Of a DNA stretch of 64,000 nucleotides, positions 55,083-63,800 are shown in pieces. The translations under genes were made by a program, and so were the position numbers. The notes beneath the pieces were generated by a model, which was given only the letters and a program-made list of their open reading frames with translations, had not been told where the DNA came from and made no database searches. This DNA comes from JAJCYL01 sp965206015. Lineage in GTDB: Bacteria; Bacteroidota; Bacteroidia; Cytophagales; Cyclobacteriaceae. The stretch spans positions 15,669 to 79,668 of the forward strand of contig CBDBIW010000008.1 in NCBI GenBank assembly GCA_965206015.1, read 5' to 3'. Each line of letters begins with the position of its first letter. Position 1 is the first letter of the stretch.

Positions 55083-55189
55083 TCCAAATAAAATAAGTGC
55101 GCTCATACTGTGCTAGAAATACAAATCTTCCGATCTGGTACTTTATTTTCTACGAAGGGAAGTAAGCGCATTCGTTTTATTGTTTGTTA
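55083..55189. repeat. Cassette-specific hairpin region downstream of gene C2
   Basis: Identical to 50386-50492. The left arm is AATAAAATAAGTGCGC and the right arm GCGCATTCGTTTTATT. The outer side again carries TTTGTTAGTGAAA (about 55183-55195) next to the C2 stop. Confidence 0.6.
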
Positions 55190-55196
55190 GTGAAAG

Positions 55197-55691
55197 TTAT
55201 TCACAATTTTCAGCATTTTGCATGTCAATAGAAGTGAAACTATATGAAAATTGAACACTATTGATGCCTTTAACTACTGATGTAACTGATGAAGTATAGC
55301 CATCTATGTTTTGGGTAGTAGGGCCTTCTCCGCTTTCAAAAAGCACACATTGATTATTATCAAATTCAATTAGCACATCACCCCTGCCTTGAAACCCTTC
55401 GAAAATTCCAGTACAACACGTTTCAAGATCAAGCTCCTTTGAAGTATCATACTCAGCCTCAATATCCATCTCATAGGTTCCCATAGGGTCGATCTCAAAT
55501 ACTGGAATTTTTTGACCATTTTTATGATATTGAAAGTACTTAATGCCACTATCTGTTTCATTGAAGTAGACAACTTTTACATTAATTGGGCCATTATGTG
55601 CATCTTGAATTTCACATGATATTAATGCAGATAATGTGATTAAACTAATTCCAGTGAGCAAATAGCGCATCCAAGTTATTTTCTGTTGCAT
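55197..55691 (-). CDS. Small lipoprotein of unknown function (module C2)
   Basis: Identical in protein sequence to A2 (50500-50994) with the same lipobox (TLSALISC), stop and overlap with the protease-like gene upstream. The two copies are 4697 bp apart. The conservation to the nucleotide level means either a very recent duplication or ongoing gene conversion. Confidence 0.75.
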   Translation of the reverse strand: MQQKITWMRYLLTGISLITLSALISCEIQDAHNGPINVKVVYFNETDSGIKYFQYHKNGQKIPVFEIDPMGTYEMDIEAEYDTSKELDLETCCTGIFEGFQGRGDVLIEFDNNQCVLFESGEGPTTQNIDGYTSSVTSVVKGINSVQFSYSFTSIDMQNAENCE

Positions 55692-57025
55692 TGTTGTATC
55701 TGTTTTTAATATTGTCTCTCCAACTATTCCAGGATTCTCGTCCTTTTAACGCATCTTCTATTTGACGAATTGAGTAACCGCTAACTTGATCTGAGTAGCT
55801 TTTTGTAGAACTAACCCAAGGATTAGAATCTGTGAAATAATTTCGAGATGCTGTGGTCTTAGAACCATCAATCATGTCTTGAACTACTCCTGCTTGTATT
55901 TTGAGGATTCCAAATCTTGGTTTGGGCTAAAATCCCCAAGACTCTTCTCCAAGCTGCGTGACTTCCATTGCTATCATTATTTTGTTCATTAATTGCTGCA
56001 ATTTTTAATTGTGGTCTCCAGAAACTATTTAGAGGGGGTCGTCTTAATCCTGAAATATTTCTGTAGTAATAATGATGAGATGCTCGAAAAATTGTAGCGT
56101 AGAATTCTTGAGTACCATTTCTGATATCCACATTCCAATCACCTCTTCTTTTTGGCCCATCTAATTTGGCTTGACCAATATTGCCACTTCTGATGCTAAA
56201 ATGATTCCTTTCCCATTTTAAACTGTAATTGGCATCTCTTCTGAATCTCCCACCACAAGAGTAGCGACCTTGTGTGTCGGCAAATCCTTTATGCGTAGTA
56301 AACCATCTTCTTGCACGAACTTCAATTCCTTCAACACCTACAAAGCGATTCAGATTATCGTCCCATACCCTGATAGTTCCAGATGGTCTCCATTTGCTTC
56401 TTCTAGCATGGGAATAACCACCGACACTAACATCTTCTTTTACCCAATTCCCAGTTAACACAAGAGACTTATCCACAAGAGCATCTATAAATTCTGATGA
56501 TGCAATTCTTCCTTCTGCATTGTCCTCATCGTATTCATCGCTATCCTCATCAGGGATGAAGAGCTCTGCTAAAAGTTCATAATCGACTCCTACTGGAAGC
56601 TCCTTTTCCACCTCAACCGCACAGTACTGACAGGTTGGCTGGTCAACTGGAATATCTGGATCATGATAAAAATCACCTTCTTCTTCTATCTCATAATCCA
56701 GAGGGTAATCATAAAGGATGAGAGTTGAGTCTCTTTTTAAAGCCGATAACTCATCTTCGTCTTTTGGCTTGAACCTGATATAGAGATGAGTGGTAGTGAT
56801 TTCTGGTTCTTCTCCATTCGTTCGACCATTAGGGTTAGAAGCATTAAGGCTTTCCAGAGCTTTCTTCATGTTTTCAACTGAGTAAGGATTTTCCAGCTGT
56901 TTGCCTAGTTTGGTCATTCCTTCCCTGTCTGATTCACTAAGAAAGTTCTGCTCTTCGATTTGAGGACTTAATTCCTCTTCTTGTTGGCAAGACCATGTAA
57001 TTCCTAGAATTAAAGTTGCCATCAT
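55645..57025 (-). pseudogene. Zinc-protease-like lipoprotein (module C1), catalytic segment deleted
   Basis: A 385-residue frame from ATG 57025 gives an intact lipobox (MMATLILGITWSC) and runs as in A1 to the point where the HExxH segment should start. There it is deleted, and the frame shifts to the YSDQVSGYSIRQIEDALKGR tail that ends at 55645. An earlier ATG (57074) would give a longer leader (MKRPSKHLRLV). It is put out of frame by a 16-bp tandem duplication (57012-57042). The protein is probably secreted and lipidated but inactive as a peptidase. Confidence 0.75.
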
Positions 57026-57042
57026 ATAAAGTTGCCATCATA
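57012..57042. repeat. 16-bp tandem duplication at the C1 start
   Basis: AAAGTTGCCATCATAT is repeated with a period of 16 bp (57012-57027 and 57028-57042, nearly complete). It separates the likely original start at 57074 from the reading frame. It matches the class of short duplications listed elsewhere. Confidence 0.8.
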
Positions 57043-57113
57043 ACTAAGCGTAAGTGTTTGCTGGGTCTTTTCATTTCTTTTTGTTTAAGTTGAACATCGT
57101 TTTAGCATTTTCA

Positions 57114-57275
57114 CTAACAATTGGCTAAAGGAACATTATGTCCCTTATTTCTTTTATAGCCGAATGAATCTAATAGATTTTTTATAGCATTCATAGATGT
57201 ATTGGCAATATGTGTGTAAATCTCAGTAGTCTTGCTGGAACTGTGCCCTGGTAATATTTGAATTTCTTGCCTTTG
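57114..57275 (-). pseudogene. Tyrosine recombinase, C-terminal fragment next to the cassette-like array
   Basis: Minus-strand codons give RQEIQILPGHSSSKTTEIYT, then HIANTSMNAIKNLLDSFGY, ending PLANC and TAG at 57116-57114. GHSSSKTTEIYTH holds the conserved His and the nucleophile Tyr of the integrase family, and the tail form (IYTHxxNxSMNxI) is that of Bacteroidota phage/integron-type integrases. The upstream part was removed at the IS4 insertion. The stop codon lies in TGTTAGTGAAAATG, which continues straight into the 5' flank of cassette C. Confidence 0.8.
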
Positions 57276-58856
57276 TTGGTGCCATCACCATAGTCGTTAA
57301 CTTAAGGGTGCAGATGGTTTTCTTTTTAAAGTGAGCATACCCTTCTCGGGTAGATTTTGTTAGTTTTCTCCCCATTTTTGGTACTTTAAATAGCGGGTTA
57401 TTTTTCTTTGATTTTGCCCCCGCAATGACATTACTAATATCATCAAACTAAGGGAGAAACACACTTCAAATTAGCAGGAAAATCTTTATTCAGAAGTATG
57501 CTGATGAACTTAAGTATAGCATTGAGAATACTCTGTCAAAAGAAAAAATAGATCAACTAGCCAAGGAAACAGGGTTTGTAAAGCGAAAACGAAAACTGGT
57601 TGCTTCTGATCTGTTGAATACTCTTATGTTTTCAACTTGTAATCAAGCTCAAACTAGTCTGGAAGATATTGCAGCAGATTTGCATTTAAACTTTGCCATT
57701 GATATCAGTAAAGAAGCCGTGCACAAACGATTTACTCAACAAGGAGTTACGTTTTTGCAAGAACTGATTAAAGAACAATTATCTAGTCAATTTACTTCAT
57801 CAGCCAAACTATCAACAGCTAGTCATTTTACGTGCATAAAGATTAAGGATTCAACTAGATTATCATTACCAGATGATTACAATGGAGATTATCCAGGTTT
57901 TGGAAACTTCAGCAAGACCAATGGATTAATGCAAATCCAGTACGAATATGATCTATTAAGTGGCCAATGGAAGGACTTGATGTTAACTAATCGAAGTAGA
58001 AATGATCAAAAAGATTCGAATGAAACAATAGAATCAATTACCGAGGGAGGGTTGCACATTCGTGACTTAGGCTACATTACTCCTACCTATCTGAAAGCAA
58101 TCATAGATAAGTCCGCTTACTTCTTAAACCGGCTACCACCTCAAGCAAATATTTATACCTCAGAAAATAAAGAAGTGTCTTGGAAAGAAATTGATAGAAG
58201 ATTTAATCGATTAGGTATAAGTACTTCTGCACTAGATGTATTTATCTATGAAAAACATAAAATTCCCTGTAGGTTAGTTGTCGAGCGACTTAATGACCGA
58301 GAATATGAAAAAAGACTTAAGAAAGCTCGTCAATCAGCAAAAAGCAGGAAAGTGAATATCTCTGAGGTTCACAAGATCAGATGCCGTTACAATACCTTCA
58401 TTACAAATGTTGAACAACAATATTTACCTGTAGAGAACATAAGAAAAGCCTATTATTTAAGATGGCAAATCGAGTTGGTCTTTAAATCCTGGAAGTCATT
58501 TTTTGAAATTGACCAAGTAAAGAAAGTAAGAAAGGAGCGTTTTGAGTGTCAACTGTTAACTCAGTTGCTCTGGATATTAGTTAATTGGAAACTATTCATG
58601 ACTTGTAACAAATACATCCAAACATATCAACCTGACCAAGGGCTTAGTGTTTTGAAATTTTTCAAAAGATGTAGAAGTCTTTCTCCAACTCTAAGAAAAG
58701 TCCTTATAGATCCTAAATCAATGAACTTATGGATTGAAAATGTGTTCTTACCCGCTATTTATAATACGGCATGTCAAGCTCCTAAAGGTAAAATCACTCA
58801 TTATCAAGTAATTCAACAATGCTTAAGTTAACGACTATGGTGTTCTCACCAGCAAA
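57272..58856 (+). mobile_element. IS4-family insertion sequence
   Basis: A 21-bp perfect terminal inverted repeat at 57286-57306 and 58822-58842 (ends CACCATAGTC...GTTAACTTAAG) bounds the element. Outside it, TTTGTTGGTG (57272-57281) and CACCAGCAAA (58847-58856) are inverted with one mismatch, so the true ends may be there. I find no clear target duplication. The transposase reaches into the right repeat. The element destroyed the tyrosine recombinase gene. Confidence 0.8.
57614..58831 (+). CDS. IS4-family transposase
   Basis: A 405-residue DDE transposase from TTG 57614. The first catalytic Asp is in TCIKIKDSTRLSLPDD. The second is in IRDLGYITPTYL. The YREK signature with the catalytic Glu is YYLRWQIELVFKSWKSFF near residue 280. 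The frame is open upstream to about 57452 without an obvious ATG (residues such as YADELKYSIENTLSKEKIDQ), so the N-terminus may be longer by about 50 residues or has lost its start. The catalytic core is complete, so the element may still be functional. Confidence 0.88.
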   Translation: MNTLMFSTCNQAQTSLEDIAADLHLNFAIDISKEAVHKRFTQQGVTFLQELIKEQLSSQFTSSAKLSTASHFTCIKIKDSTRLSLPDDYNGDYPGFGNFSKTNGLMQIQYEYDLLSGQWKDLMLTNRSRNDQKDSNETIESITEGGLHIRDLGYITPTYLKAIIDKSAYFLNRLPPQANIYTSENKEVSWKEIDRRFNRLGISTSALDVFIYEKHKIPCRLVVERLNDREYEKRLKKARQSAKSRKVNISEVHKIRCRYNTFITNVEQQYLPVENIRKAYYLRWQIELVFKSWKSFFEIDQVKKVRKERFECQLLTQLLWILVNWKLFMTCNKYIQTYQPDQGLSVLKFFKRCRSLSPTLRKVLIDPKSMNLWIENVFLPAIYNTACQAPKGKITHYQVIQQCLS

Positions 58857-58884
58857 CTACCAGGAGACATCAAACGAATAGGAT

Positions 58885-59741
58885 AAGATCGTTGCAAGGC
58901 ATTCTGAAATATTACACATTATGTATTATATTTACGTATGCAAAAACAATCCATTCTTAGCCTGGCAGGCAGCATTTGTGAGCTACGAACCCGCAAAATA
59001 AAAAAGACTTTTTTCACTCAGATAAATACTGCTTTGGACCGGGGATCGATTGAATCAGTCATCTCTGCCTTTTATCAAAAGGGCAGGAGTGCGACAGGTA
59101 AACCCGGTGATGATGGGCTGTTGCCATTTAAGAGGTGTTTACTTCAAACAGGGTACGGACTGAGCGATTATGAAGTAGAAGATCGTGTCAATGATCGTAT
59201 TTCTTTTGGCTATTTCTGTGGATTAACAACAGATCAGGCAGCTCCGGATCATAGTACTTTAAGCCGCTTTCGTAGTGCCATGTCTAAATCAGGTGGTTTT
59301 GAGCTACTTTTGAAGGAGATCAATTCGCAGTTGAGCAGGCATAAAATCATCGTTAAAACAGGAGTCATAGTCGATGCCGGTGTGATAGAAACTCCTTTGA
59401 GGCCTAAAGGAAAAAGCCCCTGACCCATTGGGAGAAGCGTTTCAATAAATTGGCAGGTAAGACACGTTTTAAAGCAGCACACACATTTGGGGGCATCAGA
59501 CTTTGGTTCGCCGGAGGAGTAGCAGGGTACAGGGGGATAGAGAAGATGCATAATCAGAACATAATGGAAGCACTATCTTACAATTTGTATCGCACCCCTG
59601 GGATCATTGCGTCTAATCGTTAAAAATGAAGCCTGTCGCACCCCAAAGAACAGAGAAAACAGAAAAAATACAAGTATACAACTTCAGTCTTTAGCCAAAA
59701 ATCCAACGCGAATCATCGTTCATGACTTTTGCAATGGTCTT
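58885..59741 (+). mobile_element. IS5-family element with deleted transposase
   Basis: AAGATCGTTGCA (58885-58896) and TGCAATGGTCTT (59730-59741) form its terminal inverted repeats. The transposase gene between them is internally deleted. The adjacent element at 60030 has related ends (AGACCGTTGCA). Confidence 0.75.
58938..59623 (+). pseudogene. IS5-family transposase, internally deleted
   Basis: The first part (58938-59423, MQKQSILSLAGSICELRTRK) includes SATGKPGDDGLLPFKRCLLQ and STLSRFRSAM and ends around VIVDAGVIETPLRPKGKSP, the region of the first catalytic Asp. A frameshift and loss of the central segment follow. The last part, HWEKRFNKLAGKTRFKAAHT and GGVAGYRGIEK, runs to TAA 59621-59623 and corresponds to the C-terminal fragment at 12356. 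The segment with ADKGYQS-like sequence (second Asp) is missing, so it is dead. Confidence 0.85.
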
Positions 59742-60029
59742 AATGTTTGAGGAAAGCCCACATAAATATTGTGTACCTCTAATTCGTGAGAAAAAAGGCC
59801 GGGAAAGTTAAACTCCAATTTTTTACCAATAGCATCTTGATTGCCGGAGTATTTCCTTTTCATCTTCTCAGAAATGAGAAGGACATTGGGTAAGTCAAGG
59901 TCTCTGGGCTCGCCTCGTAGCAGTGGATAGGAAAATACCTCGAAGAAATCACTTTCGGTATAATACAAATGAGACTCTCTGAAATAATCCACTTCTCTGC
60001 TAAGGATTCCATTAGCGGGATATAGTCTC
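59742..60029 (-). pseudogene. ABC transporter permease (MacB/FtsX-like periplasmic core) fragment
   Basis: The minus-strand frame reads YYTESDFFEVFSYPLLRGEP and VLLISEKMKRKYSGNQDAIG, then KKLEFNFPG. The pattern ExFFxxFxxPLLxG...LxxPxxVxISxxxAxKxFG is that of the MacB_PCD periplasmic domain. It is bounded exactly by IS5 ends on both sides (59741 and 60030). The rest of the gene is missing in this window. Confidence 0.7.
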
Positions 60030-60565
60030 AAGACCGTTGCAAAAAGTTGCAGAAAGAGCGTAAATTTTAAATTTCACAAGTTCCGGGGTCCGGTTTTTGT
60101 GTTTACTTCTCCAGATGGGTCAAAAGGTCTGCATTTTTCTTTCACTGATAGCCTTTGTCTGCTTTCAATGCGATATGTTCGGGTCAATCAGCACGGTCCA
60201 AAACTTCTTCCAAATTACTAATCTCGTTCAAATGGGCAGTTGTATTTGTTTTTCCACTTCTTTTGATGCCGCTTCCTTAGAGCGTTCTTCTGGGGAGCGT
60301 TCTTCCTCTTCTCTATCTTGGGCGATCTGATATTTTGGCTTCCCTTTGGTGCAGTATTGGCTAATCACCCCATCTATTGTAACCCCATCCCAAAGGGAAT
60401 TTATTTGAGTGAAAAGGTCTTTTTATCTTTCTGCTACGAAGATCACACACTACTATCGGCCAGGGTCAGGGTAGTGCGCTTATTCATGACACCAGGATAA
60501 AAAGCATCTCTTGAATATCCACCTCACTGGCAGGCTAAAAAACACCAATACAGTGCAACAGTCTT
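60030..60565 (-). mobile_element. IS5-family element, internal deletion
   Basis: AAGACCGTTGCA (60030-60041) and TGCAACAGTCTT (60554-60565) are its inverted ends. Residues 60030-60120 match 12219-12312, then the copy jumps to the equivalent of 12617. About 300 bp are deleted. From about 60215 to 60450 it contains extra sequence, including the 15-bp-period duplication AGCGTTCTTC (60281-60290 and 60296-60305). From 60450 it again matches 12730-12800. Confidence 0.7.
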
Positions 60566-60812
60566 ATTTTAAATATTTGAATCAATCTACATACAAAGAT
60601 TAAATCTGGTCCAATAGAGATGTACAATCCGGCCATTTCAGACAAAAACGGGATGCAAAATGTTTTTTTCGCTAAATCCACCAATGCAAAATTTCATTCA
60701 TAAAACTCTGATTAACAATTATATATGCCATATTCATTTCAAATGTATCTGTAGAACATCAATATCACAGCGATTTATTCGCTAAATTTGCACTTCTGAT
60801 TTTTAAGAGACT
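60566..60812 (+). promoter_or_regulatory. Upstream region of icmF with a promoter-like element
   Basis: TAAATTTG at 60783-60790 fits the -7 consensus of Bacteroidota promoters. The ATG follows 22 bases later. I do not see a good -33 TTTG at the expected distance. No gene is visible between the IS remnant and this site. Confidence 0.4.
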
Positions 60813-63800
60813 ATGACCACTTCCCTGGCTCCGTACACACCTATAAATCATATTAGAATGGTGACAGCTGCTTCACTATTTGATGGTCACGATGTAGCGA
60901 TTAATGTGATGAGGCGCATTATTCAGGGGACAGGAGTTGAAGTTATTCATCTTGGTCACAACCGGTCAGTTCATGAAATTGTTAATTGCGCCATACAGGA
61001 AGATGCTAATGCAATTGCATTAACTTCTTATCAAGGAGGACATGTAGAATATCTAAAATACATGTTTGATCTACTCAAAGAGAAAAACTCAGAACACATT
61101 AAAATATTTGCCGGTGGTGGAGGTACTATCCTGCCTCAAGAAATAAAGCAATTACACGATTACGGTATCACTAAAATTTACTCACCAGACGATGGCCGGG
61201 CAATGGGGCTCCAAGGAATGATCAATGATCTTGTCCAGCAGAGTGATTACGCCATTGGCAATTCTGTAAATGGGGAAGTAGATCAAATTTTCAAAAAGGA
61301 TCAAAAGGCAATAGCTCGGTTAATATCGGCAGCTGAAAACTTTCCGGACAATGCTCAAAATGCCCTTGACATGTTGAGGGCAAAAGTGAAAGAATCCAAT
61401 ACACCAATCTTGGGTATTACCGGAACCGGTGGATCAGGCAAGTCTTCTTTGGTGGATGAATTAGTTAGGCGGTTCATTGCAGACTTGGGTGATAAATCGA
61501 TTGGCATAGTTTCTGTTGATCCGTCAAAAAGAAAAACCGGAGGGGCGTTATTAGGTGATCGCATTAGGATGAACTCAATCCACCATCCTAAAGTGTACAT
61601 GCGTTCATTGGCGACCCGACAATCGAACCTGGCCTTGTCCAAATATGTTCAGGATGCCGTGGACATTTTAAAAGCCGCAAATTATGACCTGATTATCCTT
61701 GAAACATCGGGTATCGGGCAATCCGATACAGAGATTATAGAGCATTCCGGTATATCGCTATACGTTATGACTCCTGAATTTGGTGCTGCAACACAACTCG
61801 AAAAGATCGATATGCTGGATTTTGCGGATATAGTAGCGATAAACAAGTTTGATAAAAGAGGCTCTTTGGATGCATTGAGGGATGTAAAAAAGCAATTCAA
61901 GCGCAATCACAACCTATTTGAAGCCAAAGATGAAAACATTCCAGTCTATGGCACTATTGCCTCACAGTTTAATGATCCGGGCACCAATAAGTTGTACAAG
62001 GCCTTGGTGGAAAAAATTACCGAGAAAACAGGTATCGATCTGAAATCAACAATTGAGGCCACGGACGAGATGTCCGAGAAGATCTTTATCATTCCTCCAA
62101 AACGTACTCGATACTTGTCAGAAATCTCGGAGACCGTCAGAGAGTATGACAATTGGTCTGACCAACAGGCACAAACAGCTCAACAACTTTATAGCATTCA
62201 AAATACCATTGAGACACTCAATCAATCTGGTAAGAAAGAGGTCTCAAAACAATTAGAAGACACATACAAAGGCATAGAACTGAACTTTGACCCCCGCAAT
62301 AGGCAATTGATTGAAGATTGGCCGGGAAAAGTTCAGAGCTACAAGGACGCGCTCTTCACTTACCAGGTTCGTGGCAAGGACATCAAACTCGATACGCATT
62401 CAGAATCCCTTTCACATACTGAGATTCCGAAAGTAAGCTTACCACGATTTGAAGCATGGGGTGATCTTTTGAAATGGATGCTCCAGGAGAACGTGCCGGG
62501 TGAGTTTCCTTATACTGCTGGCGTATTTCCCTTTAAACGTCAAAATGAAGACCCTACGCGTATGTTCGCAGGTGAAGGTGGTCCGGAGCGTACCAACAAG
62601 CGCTTTCACTATGTATCTGAGGGGCTACCGGCGAAAAGACTATCGACCGCATTTGATTCCGTGACCCTTTACGGCGAAGACCCTGACCATCGGCCGGATA
62701 TATTTGGTAAGATTGGTAACTCCGGGGTGAGTATTTGCTCCCTGGATGATGCGAAAAAGCTCTATTCCGGCTTTGATCTATCAAATCCAGCTACATCTGT
62801 GTCGATGACTATCAATGGACCATCAGCCATAATCTGTGCTTTTTTCATGAATGCGGCCATTGACCAACAGTGTGAACGATACATTCAGGAAAACGGACTT
62901 GAAGCAGAAATCGATGAGAAAATAAAAGCGATCTATAAAGGTAAAAAGCGTCCCGAATACAAAGGAAAGCTACCCAATGGTAATGATGGCTTAGGTCTCA
63001 TGCTTTTAGGAGTAACCGGTGATCAGGTACTCCCTCAGGATATCTATGCGAAAATTAAGGCCGAAACGCTTAGCCAGGTAAGAGGTACAGTACAAGCAGA
63101 TATTCTAAAAGAAGATCAGGCTCAAAATACCTGCATTTTCTCCACTGAATTCTCCTTGAGAGTAATGGGTGATGTACAACAGTATTTCATTGATCACAAT
63201 GTGAGAAATTTTTACTCCGTTTCTATTTCAGGTTACCACATTGCCGAGGCCGGTGCTAATCCGGTCACGCAATTAGCCTTGACACTCTCCAATGGGTTTA
63301 CATTCGTTGAGTACTATGTTTCAAGGGGAATGGACGTCAACAAGTTTGCTCCAAACTTTTCCTTTTTTTTCTCCAACGGGATTGACCCGGAGTATTCGGT
63401 AATAGGAAGAGTAGCCCGGCGCATTTGGGCCAAGGCCATGAAATTAAAATACGGAGCTGACGAAAGAGCGCAGAAACTCAAATATCACATCCAGACATCA
63501 GGACGGTCACTGCATGCCCAGGAGATTGACTTTAACGACATCAGGACTACCCTTCAGGCACTTTATGCCATCTATGACAATTGTAACTCCCTTCATACCA
63601 ATGCCTATGATGAAGCCATCACCACGCCTACTGAGGAATCAGTTCGCAGAGCGATGGCCATTCAACTGATCATCAACAAAGAACTTGGATTAGCTAAAAA
63701 TGAAAATCCACTACAAGGATCATTCATCATTGAACAGTTAACTGACTTGGTAGAAACCGCAGTATTAGATGAATTTGATAGAATAACAGAAAGAGGTGGT

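Noticed and set aside
57440..57613. Separate gene upstream of the IS4 transposase
   Set aside because: The frame is continuous with the transposase and lacks its own start; it is more likely the transposase N-terminus.
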